Shown here one piece after another: positions 8,282 through 17,110 of a DNA stretch of 64,000 bases (position 1 is its first letter; every line of letters starts with the position of its first letter). The notes beneath the pieces were generated by a model. That model did not search any database. It saw nothing but the letters and a program-made list of their open reading frames with translations, and was not told the DNA's origin. Source of the DNA: JBLMXQ01 sp050257855. GTDB taxonomy: Bacteria > Acidobacteriota > Vicinamibacteria > Vicinamibacterales > CAVVIG01. The stretch lies in NCBI GenBank assembly GCA_050257855.1, contig JBLMXQ010000090.1:1-64000 (forward strand), in the 5' to 3' direction. A program made the position numbers and the translations under genes.

Positions 8282-10033
8282 TCACTCGCTCAGCTCGCGC
8301 GCCGCGCTCCTCAGCATCGCGCGGATCTTGTTCCGCTCGCGGACGAGCGCCGTTCTGATGAACGGCCGCTCCGCCGCCGGCGCCGTGGCAACGCGGTTGG
8401 CCGCCTCGAGGCGCGGCACGACCGGGAGCTTCACCGCCGGATCGTGGTCGAAGCGCTCGCCGCGCGCGTAGCCGAGCGGGACGAGCACGCGCGCGAGGCG
8501 GCGCAGCGCGGCGTTCGCCGCCCGCCGCGCCTCGGGGCTGCCGCCGGCCCGCCGCTCGGCTCCGGCCCGCCACGCCGCGAACCGCTGCTTCAGCTGTTCG
8601 AGATCGCCCACGATCGGCGAGAGATCGACTTCTCCCCCCGCGCGCGCGTCGTATTCGGCGACCGCCGCGGCGATCTCGTCCATCGCGGCGCCGTAGTCGT
8701 ACGGATGGAGCGGCGCGTTCAGCACGCGCACGATCGTCGTCAGGTAGACGCGCAGGTCGCGCCGCAGGATCTCGAGATCGGCGACCGGCGGCAGATCGTT
8801 GGGTGTGTGCCACGTCGGGCTGCCGCCGTTGCCGCCGACGGCATAGTAGCCGCGGCGCTTCCGCTCTTCGATGGGGATGTTCGACAGCAGCATGTAGAAC
8901 GCCGTCGGGCCGATCTGGTTGAACGAGTAGTCGCCCGCGCGCAGCGGCCGCATGCCCTTCGCCGGCTCGCCCACGGCATCGCCGATCGCGTCCGTGCAGA
9001 GCGCGGCGGCCTCCGCCATCCACATCACTTCCTCGTAGGCGGTCGCATCACGGCAGCCCGGCGAGTCGATGTTGAGGTGTCCGATGCACCACTCGTCGAT
9101 CTCGTCGGCGAACGTATCGGCATACCACGTCGAGCCCGCGTAGCGGCCGGTCGAGTGTCCCGGCCACCACGCGACGCGCACGCTCCGCTTCAGGCGGTCG
9201 CGTACCCCGTGGAGCACCCGCGCCAGCTCCAGCAGCGTCGCATCGCCGGTCGCGTTGTCGCCGATCCCGACGTACCACGAGTCGTAGTGGCCGTGCACGA
9301 GCAGGAACTCGTCCGGGTCCCCGGCGCCCCGGATCTCGGCCACCGGGACGAGGCACGGCGCCCACCCTTCGCGCAGCCAGGTCCGCACCGCCGCGCGCGC
9401 GCGTCCGCTCGAGGCGAGCGCGATGAGCCGCTGTCCGTCCTCCTGGTTCACGCAGACCACCGGCGTGTGCGGCTTGCGCGGCAGCGACTCGGGCGTCGGA
9501 GCGCCCCAGATCGACGTGCAGATGCCTTCGTGGATGTCCCGGCCCGGGTGGATGAAGATCTGCGCGATGGCGCCGCGGCGCTCGAAGGCGAGCACGGTGC
9601 CGGGCATCGAATAGCCTTCGGTGACGACAATCCGTCCTGCGACCGGGTCGGAGGCGACCTGGGCGGATGCAGCCGAAGGCGTGTCGAACAGATCGCCGGT
9701 GCCGCCCGCGTACTTCGACGGGACGTAGCAGATCTCGCCGGTCACTTCCGCGCCGTCCGTCGACACGGCGAACGCCGGCGGCCGCGACCGCATCGTCGCG
9801 CCGTTCACGATGACTTCGGACCGCTCCGGAATGCTCAGGAACAGGTCGGGCCGGTGGACGGTCACGGGCACGCCAAGGTCGCGGAGCCGCTCCGCGATGT
9901 ACTCGCCGGCGGCGTGTTCGTCCGGCGTGCCGGACTCTCGGGTCAGCGTCGCAAAGCGCTCGATCAGCTTCGCGGGCTCGTTCGTGGAGATCTGATTCCG
10001 AATCGACGACTCCAGTTCTGGATCCTTGAACAC
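8282..10033 (-). CDS. M28-family metallopeptidase-like protein with altered catalytic motif
   Basis: A 583-residue protein starting at GTG 10033 with an AGGAGA site 8 bases upstream. An N-terminal region with a PA-like domain (about 60-230) precedes an M28 aminopeptidase fold. Metal-site segments visible are HGHYDSW, GDNATGDAT, HLNIDSPG and the late His in WHTPND. Where M28 enzymes have the catalytic-plus-ligand Glu-Glu pair before the GS motif, this protein reads WWPGHSTGRYAGS, so both Glu positions are replaced (Gly, His). No signal peptide is visible. It is last in a minus-strand run with a solute symporter 10 bases upstream, which suggests uptake and cleavage of a small peptide or amide. 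Activity may differ from ordinary aminopeptidases. Confidence 0.75.
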   Translation of the reverse strand: MFKDPELESSIRNQISTNEPAKLIERFATLTRESGTPDEHAAGEYIAERLRDLGVPVTVHRPDLFLSIPERSEVIVNGATMRSRPPAFAVSTDGAEVTGEICYVPSKYAGGTGDLFDTPSAASAQVASDPVAGRIVVTEGYSMPGTVLAFERRGAIAQIFIHPGRDIHEGICTSIWGAPTPESLPRKPHTPVVCVNQEDGQRLIALASSGRARAAVRTWLREGWAPCLVPVAEIRGAGDPDEFLLVHGHYDSWYVGIGDNATGDATLLELARVLHGVRDRLKRSVRVAWWPGHSTGRYAGSTWYADTFADEIDEWCIGHLNIDSPGCRDATAYEEVMWMAEAAALCTDAIGDAVGEPAKGMRPLRAGDYSFNQIGPTAFYMLLSNIPIEERKRRGYYAVGGNGGSPTWHTPNDLPPVADLEILRRDLRVYLTTIVRVLNAPLHPYDYGAAMDEIAAAVAEYDARAGGEVDLSPIVGDLEQLKQRFAAWRAGAERRAGGSPEARRAANAALRRLARVLVPLGYARGERFDHDPAVKLPVVPRLEAANRVATAPAAERPFIRTALVRERNKIRAMLRSAARELSE

Positions 10034-10043
10034 CGGGTTTCTC

Positions 10044-11438
10044 CTAAGGTCGGGCGCCGGCGGCGGCCGCAGGCGTCCGCAGACTCACGACGAGGAACGC
10101 GGCGACGCTCGCGGCGACGCCCGGAAAGATCGCGTCGAGACCGAGCGGCGCGGTGGCGGGCAGGCTCCAGGCGACGCACACGGCGAGCCCGATCAGCATC
10201 GCTGCGAGGGCGCCGCCGGAGGTGGCGCGGCGCCAGTTCAGGCCGATGACGACCGGCGCGAAGAAGAAGCTCGCCACGAGCTTGGCCTGGAACAGCACGA
10301 TGAACTGCACGAGCGGCACTTCGTGGACCGCGAACCACACCGGCACGAGCGCCAGGACGACGATCGTGCTGCGGTTGGCGAGCAGCTGCCGCCGGTCGCT
10401 CGCGAGCCAGCGCGACACCGGCGCCCACACGTCATGGACGACGCTCGCCGAGGCGACCAGCAGGAGGGCGTTGACCGTGCTCATGATTGCCGAGAACGCC
10501 GCCGCGATGAGCAGTGCCCCGGCCGCCGGCGTCAGCACGTGCGCGGCCATGACCGAGCTGGCGAGATCGCCCGACGGCAGGTCCGGGAACAGCGCGCGCA
10601 TCGAGAGCCCGATCAGCATGATCGCACTGCCGATGATCGCCTGGAACACGAGCGCCACCCCGACGGCGTACCGCGTCGTCGCCACGTCGCGCATGGCGAT
10701 GAAGCGCGTGATCTCGAGCGGCGTCGCGGCAAGCGACAGGCCGAACGCGGCGCCGAACGCCAGCAGCTCGCGCCAGCCGTAGAACCAGCCGAGGAGGCGT
10801 GGATCCACGGACGCCAGCTGGCGCGCAAGGCCGTCGAGCCCGCCGAGATGCCCGAGCAGCGCCGGGACCGCCACGAGCACCCCGGCGACCATCACGAAGC
10901 TCTGGAGCAGGTCGATGCGCGCGCCGCCGTGCAGGCCCCCGAGCAGCGAGTAGACCGCCGTGCTCGCGAGCACGAGCGCGATGCCGGTCCACTGCGGCCA
11001 GCCGAGCACGGCCTCGACGATGATGCCGCTCGCCTTGTACTGCGCCACGAGGAAGATCGTGTACGCCAGAACGATGAGCGCGGCCGAAAGCGTCCGCGCG
11101 GCGCTGCCGTAGCGGCGGCCGAAGAAGTCCGGCACGGTCAGGGCGCCCGACGCGCGCAGCTTCGGCGCGACGAACACGGCCGAGACAATCCAGCCGAGCC
11201 ACGCGCCCGGCCACACCCACGCGAAGCAGACGCCGGCCATGTAGTGCAGACCGACCGTCCCGACGAAGGTCCCGGCGCTGATCTGCGTGGCGACGAGGGT
11301 CCCGCCTCCGACCAGCGCGCCGAGCGTCCGCCCGGCAACGTAGAAGTCCGCCGCCGTCCGGGTCCGGCGGTATCCGACCCACCCGAGCGCGACGATGCCG
11401 CAGAAATAGGCGACGAGGACGATCGCGAACACGCTCAC
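10044..11438 (-). CDS. Sodium:solute symporter (SSF family)
   Basis: A 464-residue integral membrane protein with about 12-13 hydrophobic segments. The start is GTG 11438, which overlaps the upstream stop as GTGA; longer in-frame extensions are low-complexity and unlikely. The N-terminal segment with GRTLGALVGGGTLVATQISAGTFVG matches the SSF sodium-site helix region, and GGLHGGARIDLLQS is the family signature. It would import an organic solute with Na+. It lies between a 188-residue membrane-anchored protein and the M28-type peptidase, so solute uptake and processing may be linked. The substrate cannot be inferred. Confidence 0.88.
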   Translation of the reverse strand: MSVFAIVLVAYFCGIVALGWVGYRRTRTAADFYVAGRTLGALVGGGTLVATQISAGTFVGTVGLHYMAGVCFAWVWPGAWLGWIVSAVFVAPKLRASGALTVPDFFGRRYGSAARTLSAALIVLAYTIFLVAQYKASGIIVEAVLGWPQWTGIALVLASTAVYSLLGGLHGGARIDLLQSFVMVAGVLVAVPALLGHLGGLDGLARQLASVDPRLLGWFYGWRELLAFGAAFGLSLAATPLEITRFIAMRDVATTRYAVGVALVFQAIIGSAIMLIGLSMRALFPDLPSGDLASSVMAAHVLTPAAGALLIAAAFSAIMSTVNALLLVASASVVHDVWAPVSRWLASDRRQLLANRSTIVVLALVPVWFAVHEVPLVQFIVLFQAKLVASFFFAPVVIGLNWRRATSGGALAAMLIGLAVCVAWSLPATAPLGLDAIFPGVAASVAAFLVVSLRTPAAAAGARP

Positions 11439-12001
11439 GGTCGCAGGCGTCTGCCGTCCCGGCGCGCCATGAGGCGCGCCCATGCGAAGTACGCCGCAAT
11501 GAACGCCGCGGCGAACACGAACCAGCCGTAGAAGTTCGCGCCGAACAGCGAGCCGGCGGTCGGCGGCGCGAAGCCGTCGAGCCATCGGGCCGGCGGCGCC
11601 GCGCCGCCCCGGGACAGGCTGACGAAGGCAGGCGCCGCGGGAAGAGACGCGGTACCGATCCACTGCCCCTGCCGTTCGCTCCAGGACAGCCGCGGGAACT
11701 CGTCATCCGGAGGCGCAACGCCGGGCGCAAGGCGCACGACGAGCTCCACCGGCCGCCCCTGTGGAGCCGAGGGAACCGTGCACCGAAGCTCGGAGGCCGG
11801 GGCCGCCGGCGACGGCAGGTACGTCATGCTGGCGTGGAACCCGTCGCCGACCGCGCTCACCGCACAGCGACCGTCGGCCAGGAAGTCGACCGCGAGCCTG
11901 ACCGACGCTGCGCTCGCGATCACCACGGACACGAAGGGTACGAAGGACGCACAGGCAACGACGGAAACGACGCACGCGACCGAGCGGGCCGGCGATCGCA
12001 T
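11435..12001 (-). CDS. Membrane-anchored protein of unknown function
   Basis: A 188-residue protein with an N-terminal hydrophobic signal (about 1-33), an extracytoplasmic beta-rich middle, and one strong transmembrane helix near the C-terminus (about 155-177) followed by a basic tail RLMARRDGRRLRP. I do not recognise the family. Its stop overlaps the symporter start, and its ATG abuts the stop of the upstream 430-residue protein, so it belongs to the same transcript. The close coupling to a symporter suggests an accessory subunit; this is inference only. Confidence 0.7.
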   Translation of the reverse strand: MRSPARSVACVVSVVACASFVPFVSVVIASAASVRLAVDFLADGRCAVSAVGDGFHASMTYLPSPAAPASELRCTVPSAPQGRPVELVVRLAPGVAPPDDEFPRLSWSERQGQWIGTASLPAAPAFVSLSRGGAAPPARWLDGFAPPTAGSLFGANFYGWFVFAAAFIAAYFAWARLMARRDGRRLRP

Positions 12002-13294
12002 CTACATCGAGCCGGCGGCCGGGGCTTTCCTGCCCTTGATCAGCACCGCGATCGCATCGGGCCGGCCGTTGACGAAATCGATGCGCGTCGACCCGTCCGG
12101 CGTCTGCCGGATCACACCTGGAATCGACAGCCACGTCAGGTACCACCCGCGCGGCAGGACGACCGAGTTTCGGGGACGGCCGAAGCTGCGGTCGAACACC
12201 AGATCCTGGCCCTCGAGGCGGTAGCTGGCGGGCGCGGTGTAGGTCTCGGAAATCCGCAGCCGGATCGACTGCCCTTTCCTGACCGGCGGAAACCTCACGA
12301 CGACGACCTGCGCGTCGTCCGGCACCTGCTCGCCGTGCATGTCGATCTTCGCCGCCTTGAGCTGCGCGCCGGTCATGATCTCGTCCTTCAGCGCGTCACC
12401 GGTGTCGAGGATCTTCGCCGACGGATTGGACACGGTGCTGCCGTTGCGCACCACGTTCACGTAGTTGTCCACGCCCTCGCGCGACTCGGTGTAGTCGTGA
12501 TAGAGGCTGAAGGCGTGCGTGGACGGTTCCTGCAGGAAGTACACGATGTCGCGATCCTGGTGCGCCCGCTCGGAGAGGCGCGCCCGCTCGGTCGGGCCCT
12601 GCGACGGCGGCGCCTCCCAGCTCCGCGCGCTGGAGGGCGGCTGCGGCGCGGCCGCGGGGCCCGTCTGCGCGCCCGGCTTCGCCTTGACGATGAGCGCGGC
12701 AGCCCCGGGATCCTGGTGCATGAAGCTGATCTTCACGCGGCCGTCCGGCTCCGACAGGACCTGCGACGGCACGTTGCAGTCGGTCAGCTGGTATCCGGCC
12801 GGCAGCACGACGCTGTTGCGTCGGATGCCGAGCGGGCGATTGAACACGATCGAGCTGCCTTCGCGGTAGTAGCTCTTGGGATCCTTGTACGTCTTGACGA
12901 TCCGGATCCGCGCCTGGCCCCCGTCGGGGGGAACCGCCCGGGCGAGGTGGATGCGGAGGTAGTCCATGCCGGGATCCGCGCGGGCCAGGCCGCTGGCCTT
13001 CGCCTCGGCGCCGCTGACTTGCTCGAACTTCAGCGGCTCGCCCGTCATCATGTCGTAGACCGATTCGTCGCTCGCGACGCTCCCCTTCCGAATCGGGTTG
13101 AAGAAGTAGGTCGCGCCGGGCGTGGTGGCCGTCACCTCGTAGTCGATCGCGAACGACGCGCTGTCGGGCGCGAGGAGCTCGTACTTCGTGTACTCGTCCT
13201 GCTCGGTCTGTCTCGGCTGGGCGGATGCAACGGACGCAACGGGAACGAAGGACACAAGGGATACGAAGGCGGTCGAGGCGATGAGCGATCTCAT
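12002..13294 (-). CDS. Exported protein with two homologous halves, unknown function
   Basis: A 430-residue protein from ATG 13294 with a signal peptide of about 26 residues (cleavage near ASAQ). It is an internal duplication: about residues 49-206 and 261-422 align, sharing the order hydrophobic strand, IRIVKTY/LRISETY, SYYREG/SYRLEG, and then RNSVVLP in both copies (159-165 and 375-381), ending in ALIVKAK/AVLIKGR. A Pro/Ala-rich linker separates the halves. No enzyme motif is visible; the repeats look like beta-sandwich binding domains. It heads the run to the 188-residue protein, symporter and peptidase. A possible -10 (TATACT, minus strand, about 13349-13354) lies upstream. Confidence 0.75.
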   Translation of the reverse strand: MRSLIASTAFVSLVSFVPVASVASAQPRQTEQDEYTKYELLAPDSASFAIDYEVTATTPGATYFFNPIRKGSVASDESVYDMMTGEPLKFEQVSGAEAKASGLARADPGMDYLRIHLARAVPPDGGQARIRIVKTYKDPKSYYREGSSIVFNRPLGIRRNSVVLPAGYQLTDCNVPSQVLSEPDGRVKISFMHQDPGAAALIVKAKPGAQTGPAAAPQPPSSARSWEAPPSQGPTERARLSERAHQDRDIVYFLQEPSTHAFSLYHDYTESREGVDNYVNVVRNGSTVSNPSAKILDTGDALKDEIMTGAQLKAAKIDMHGEQVPDDAQVVVVRFPPVRKGQSIRLRISETYTAPASYRLEGQDLVFDRSFGRPRNSVVLPRGWYLTWLSIPGVIRQTPDGSTRIDFVNGRPDAIAVLIKGRKAPAAGSM

Positions 13295-13356
13295 GGTCCT
13301 GTCCTCGTGAAGATGGTCGGGGATCCGGCGGCGGGCACCGCGGCAGTATACCCGGG

Positions 13357-14619
13357 TCAGCGCAGGTCGGTGCCGCGAGTTTCGGGAATCCAGATCCAGG
13401 CAACCGCCGCCAGCAGGAACGCCGCGCCGGTGACGCCGAACGCGAGGCCGAAGCCGCGCGTCTCGGCGAGCGACGCCACGGCATACGGCGCGACGGCGCT
13501 CGCCACGCGGCCGATGTTGTACGTGAAGCCCTGCGCGGTTGCGCGGATGGCCGTCGGGTAGAGCTCGGCCGTGAGCGCGCCGAAACCGCTGAAATAACCG
13601 GTGCCGAAGAACGCCACGAACGGTCCGAGGATCAGCAGCGCGAGCGGCGCGCGAATCACGCCGTACAGGGGGAGCAGGACGCTCGCCGCAAGCACGTACG
13701 TGACGTAGGCGGTCCGCCGGCCGACGGCATCCGCGATGAACCCGAACGTCACGTAGCCGAACCACATGCCGACCTGCATGGCGATGACGAAGAGCGACAT
13801 CGTCTCGGCCGAGAGGCCGACGCCGCCGCGCGACGGACCGAGGCGGAGGTACGCGGGGATCCACGAGTTCAGACCCCACCAGCCGAACATGGTGCACGCG
13901 TTCATCAGCGTCACGGCGACCGTAATCCCGCCGCGGCCGTGCCGGAAGACCTCGCCGAGACGCGTGCCGCTGGCCGGCGCGACGTTCCGCTCGCGCCAGA
14001 TCGCCGGCTCCTCGACACGGCGCTGAATCCAGACCGTGAAGAGCGCCGGCAACACGCCGACGAAGAACACGCCGCGCCAGCCCCAGCGCGGCGCCACGAG
14101 CAGGTAGACGAGGGCGGCGGCGCCGTAGCCGATCGCCCAGGCGCTCTGCATGAACCCGAGCGCCTTGCCGCGGTGTTCGGCGGGGAACGTCTCGGACACG
14201 AGGGCGGCGCCGCTCGCCCACTCCCCGCCCATGCCGATGCCGAGGAAGACGCGAAAGATGGCGAGCTGCAGCGCGGATTGCGCGAACCCGCACAGCGCCG
14301 TGAAGACCGAATAGGTCAGCACGCTCGCCATCAGGGCCCGCTTGCGGCCGAGCCGATCGGCCACCACGCCGAAGACGATGCCGCCGGCCGCCGATGCGAG
14401 CAGCGTGATCGAGTTCAGGACGCCGGCCATCGGCAGGGACAGGTGCAGCGCGGGATCCTCGACGAGCGCTGCCACGACCATCGCGAACAGCATCACGTCG
14501 AACGAATCGAGCATCCACCCGAGCGACGCCGCGACGAACGCGCGGCGCGCGTGAACGTCGGCCGCGTGCCACCAGCCGAACAGGCCCTGCGGACGATCAA
14601 CCGGAACCGCCGTGGTCAC
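13357..14619 (-). CDS. MFS transporter, organic-acid (SHS/AAHS-like) type
   Basis: A 420-residue major facilitator with 12 predicted helices. The GTG start at 14619 has a GGAAGGTGA site 5 bases upstream; longer upstream frames lack membrane or family features. The loop 2-3 signature GVVADRLGRKRAL and the GGEWASGAALVSETFP segment match the MFS groups that carry aromatic acids, lactate or sialate with protons. IGYFSGFGALTAELYPT-like residues in helix 10-11 also fit. It lies 62 bases upstream of the duplicated secreted protein and may or may not share its transcript. The substrate is unknown. Confidence 0.86.
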   Translation of the reverse strand: MTTAVPVDRPQGLFGWWHAADVHARRAFVAASLGWMLDSFDVMLFAMVVAALVEDPALHLSLPMAGVLNSITLLASAAGGIVFGVVADRLGRKRALMASVLTYSVFTALCGFAQSALQLAIFRVFLGIGMGGEWASGAALVSETFPAEHRGKALGFMQSAWAIGYGAAALVYLLVAPRWGWRGVFFVGVLPALFTVWIQRRVEEPAIWRERNVAPASGTRLGEVFRHGRGGITVAVTLMNACTMFGWWGLNSWIPAYLRLGPSRGGVGLSAETMSLFVIAMQVGMWFGYVTFGFIADAVGRRTAYVTYVLAASVLLPLYGVIRAPLALLILGPFVAFFGTGYFSGFGALTAELYPTAIRATAQGFTYNIGRVASAVAPYAVASLAETRGFGLAFGVTGAAFLLAAVAWIWIPETRGTDLR

Positions 14620-14752
14620 CAGGTCACCTTCCGGGCGTGATCCTACCCGTCCGTGAGCCGATTCGGCGGTCTTTTTCGCATTGCGGTACGGAGGCCGGAT
14701 TCCGGACCGCGGCCGGAGAACGCGGCCGGGTTCGACACCGGGAGGAGACCGA

Positions 14753-15454
14753 ATGTCCAGCACACAGCGTGCCGCGCACCGGCGGGACCACCGCAGCGTG
14801 CTCGCGGCTCTCGAGAAGAAGCTGCTCATCGCCATCGCGCGGCGCCTGCCGCGCTGGGTGAGCTCGGATTTGCTGACCCTCTTCGCCCTGGCGTCGATGG
14901 GCGCCGCCGGACTGGCGTTCGCGCACATCACGGACGGGCCCTGGAGCGCGGCGGCCGTCGTCGCGGCGCTGGCAGCGAACTGGTTCGGCGACAGCCTCGA
15001 CGGCACGCTCGCCCGCGTCCGCGGCCATGAACGGCCCGGCTACGGCTTCTACGTCGATCACGTGGTCGATCTGATGGGCATCACGGCGCTCGTGGCCGGG
15101 ATGGGCGCCTCCGGCGCGATGCGTCCGATCGTCGCAGCGGCGGTGCTGGCCGGCTACGTGCTGGTGGCGGCCGAAACGTTTCTCGCCACGCACGCCTCCG
15201 GCGTCTTCCGGCTGTCCTTTGGCGGCATCGGCGGAACCGAACTGCGCCTTCTGCTGGCGGTCGCCGCCGTGCGAGTGGCCGCCAATCCCATGGCGGCCGT
15301 GCCCGGTGTCGGCGTGATGCCTCTGCTCGACGTCGGCGGCGTGATCGGCGCGGCCGGCCTTGGCGTCGCGTTCCTGATCTCCGCGGCCCGGAACGCGCGC
15401 GCGCTGTACCTGGCGGAACCGCTGCCGGTCGACCGGGCCGGGAGAGCGGCATGA
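14753..15454 (+). CDS. CDP-alcohol phosphatidyltransferase family membrane protein
   Basis: A 233-residue protein with about six hydrophobic segments; GGAGGAG at 14741-14747 sets the ATG at 14753. The complete CDP-alcohol transferase motif is present: D80-SL-D83-G with TLAR, followed by G-FYV-D-HVV-D, which supplies the metal-binding aspartates. Enzymes of this family transfer a phospho-alcohol from CDP to a hydroxyl acceptor to make phospholipids or related lipids. The N-terminus is basic. It overlaps the following GtrA gene by 4 bases (ATGA), which suggests a joint job in lipid or lipid-linked glycan metabolism. The acceptor cannot be read from the sequence. Confidence 0.85.
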   Translation: MSSTQRAAHRRDHRSVLAALEKKLLIAIARRLPRWVSSDLLTLFALASMGAAGLAFAHITDGPWSAAAVVAALAANWFGDSLDGTLARVRGHERPGYGFYVDHVVDLMGITALVAGMGASGAMRPIVAAAVLAGYVLVAAETFLATHASGVFRLSFGGIGGTELRLLLAVAAVRVAANPMAAVPGVGVMPLLDVGGVIGAAGLGVAFLISAARNARALYLAEPLPVDRAGRAA

Positions 15455-15903
15455 GGGGGACCGCGTTTGCGGTCGTGGGCGCGCTGGGGTTCGTCGTTCA
15501 GATCGGGACGGTGGCGGCGCTGACCAGGCTCGCTGGATGGAATGCCGCGTCGGCCACCGCGGCGGCGGTCGAGCTCGCGGTCCTGCACAACTTCCTCTGG
15601 CACGAGCGCTGGACGTGGGCGGACCGCATCGGGCGGGGCGCGACGGGCGCGGTCCGCCGGCTCGCCCGGTTCCATCTGGCGAACGGCGCCACGTCGATGG
15701 GCGCGAACGTGCTCGGCGTCTGGGCCGCGGCGGCGCTGTTCGGACTCGATCCGATCGCCGCCAACGTGGCCGCCGTCGTCTGCACCGGCGCGCTGAATTT
15801 CATCACCCTGGATCGCTGGGTCTTCCTGGCCGATGGCGTGCGCGAGGGTGGCGTGCCCTCATCCCGGCGCGATGCTACTGCGCCCCGATCGCTTTCACCG
15901 TGA
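15451..15903 (+). CDS. GtrA-family membrane protein
   Basis: A 150-residue protein with four hydrophobic segments and the family pattern NFLWHERWTW after helix 2 and ALNFITLDRWVF at the end of helix 4. GtrA-type proteins are thought to help move undecaprenyl-linked sugars across the membrane or to partner a glycosyltransferase. The hydrophilic C-terminal tail of about 20 residues extends over the 3' end of the convergent pxpA gene (29-base overlap) and is probably not conserved. Translational coupling to the CDP-alcohol transferase suggests envelope glycan or lipid work. Confidence 0.82.
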   Translation: MRGTAFAVVGALGFVVQIGTVAALTRLAGWNAASATAAAVELAVLHNFLWHERWTWADRIGRGATGAVRRLARFHLANGATSMGANVLGVWAAAALFGLDPIAANVAAVVCTGALNFITLDRWVFLADGVREGGVPSSRRDATAPRSLSP

Positions 15904-16636
15904 CGCCCGCCGCTTCGAGACCGTGGCGGATTCTCGCCGCGAGATCGTCCGAGCCGGGCGTGTCGCCGTGAACGCAGATCGTCTCCGCGTCGAGCGAGAC
16001 GATGCTGCCGTCGGCGGCAACGACCGTCCGCTCCTTCGCCATCCTGACGGCCCGGGCGACGACCGCCTCGGGATCGTGAATGACGGCGCCCGGCTTGCGG
16101 CGCGACACGAGCGAACCGTCCGGCTCGTACGCGCGATCCGCGAACACCTCGGCCGCCACGCGCAGCCCGGCCGTCTTGCCGGCCGCGAGAATCTCGGATC
16201 CCGGCAGGCCGAAGAGGATCAGGCCGCGATCGAAGGCAGCGACAGCGCGCGCGATCGCCGCCGACAGCTCGGGATTCCGCACCGCCATGTTGAACAGGGC
16301 GCCGTGCGGCTTGACGTGCTGGAGGCGCACGCCTTCGGCGGCGGCCACGCCGGCGACCGCGGCGACCTGATAGAGCACGAGGTCCTCGGCCTCGCGCGGC
16401 GTCACGTTCAGCTCGCGCCGCCCGAAGCCGACCAGATCGGGAAAGCCCGGATGCGCGCCGACCGCGACGCCGTGCGCCTTCGCCATCCTGATCGTTCCGC
16501 GGAGCACCGACGGATCGCCGGCGTGGAATCCTGCGGCGACGTTGGCGGAAGTGATCGCCTTCATCAACCCGGCGTCGTGCCCGATCGTGTAGGCGCCGAA
16601 GGATTCGCCCATGTCAGAGTTGATGTCGATTCGCAT
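15875..16636 (-). CDS. pxpA: 5-oxoprolinase subunit A (LamB/YcsF family)
   Basis: LamB/YcsF protein of 253 residues from ATG 16636, the usual family length; an upstream in-frame extension is not family-like. The N-terminal IDINSDMGESFG, SANVAAGFHAGDP, GAHPGFPDLVGFGRR and HVKPHGALFN segments are the family hallmarks. In other bacteria PxpA works with PxpB and PxpC to open 5-oxoproline to glutamate with ATP. No pxpB or pxpC is in the window, so partners must be elsewhere if it functions this way. Confidence 0.9.
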   Translation of the reverse strand: MRIDINSDMGESFGAYTIGHDAGLMKAITSANVAAGFHAGDPSVLRGTIRMAKAHGVAVGAHPGFPDLVGFGRRELNVTPREAEDLVLYQVAAVAGVAAAEGVRLQHVKPHGALFNMAVRNPELSAAIARAVAAFDRGLILFGLPGSEILAAGKTAGLRVAAEVFADRAYEPDGSLVSRRKPGAVIHDPEAVVARAVRMAKERTVVAADGSIVSLDAETICVHGDTPGSDDLAARIRHGLEAAGVTVKAIGAQ

Positions 16637-17110
16637 GGCGGCGCTCGCTGGAGATACGTCGGCGCTGAAGTCGCGTGCCTGATTTGCGGACAGCGGACCG
16701 TGAACGTGACGCGGTGGCGGAACGGACGGTCGGACGAACGGCGCCGGCAGCAAGCGCGGCCGGGAAGGGCGGCAGAAGCAATCGCCGGATCATCGCCGGC
16801 GATTCTACATCCACGCGTACAAAACAAAAGGGCATCGCGTGATTGCGATACCCTTTTGGCTCACCGGCCTGGCTCCCCCAGCATTCACGGCGCCCTGCCG
16901 TAATCAGACCGGTGATTGCGACGAGTCCTTTCGCAATGCGCGTGCCTACTCCGGGCGTGCACGATTCCGCGAAAAATCCTGGCGGCCGGCAGCCGCGTCT
17001 CGCGCGCGCGTCACGACTTTGTCGCGACGGTTACACTTTTTGCGCACCGGCCGCGCTGGCTCGTGAACGCGGCCCGCGCCGCGAGTCGGCCTGAACCGAG
17101 CGCCGCCCGG
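16637..17110. other. 474-base intergenic region, contains a terminator
   Basis: No convincing gene on either strand. It lies downstream of rfbC and upstream of pxpA, both on the minus strand. It holds a strong minus-strand terminator hairpin at 16826-16857, about 255 bases past the rfbC stop. The stretch between (16858-17110) could be a long 3' untranslated region or hide a small RNA, but no promoter or tRNA-like fold is evident. Confidence 0.6.
16826..16857 (-). terminator. Rho-independent terminator (minus strand)
   Basis: Read on the minus strand, AAAAGGG plus ATCGC pairs with GCGAT plus CCCTTTT around a six-base loop with one mismatch. It is followed by TTTTGTTTTG, a T-rich tail. The direction fits the end of the DGQHR-rfbBAC transcript. 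Confidence 0.7.

Noticed and set aside
10026..11531. Long forward open frame opposite the SSF symporter
   Set aside because: The product is almost entirely charged Arg/Glu/His residues, a base-composition artefact; the minus-strand frame is a clear transporter.
14624..15006. N-terminal extension of the MFS transporter
   Set aside because: The sequence is antisense to the CDP-alcohol transferase gene and lacks membrane helices; the GTG at 14619 has a good ribosome site.
16843..17094. Forward 83-residue frame in the intergenic region after rfbC
   Set aside because: No ribosome site, skewed Arg/Pro composition and no family resemblance; it also starts inside the terminator hairpin.
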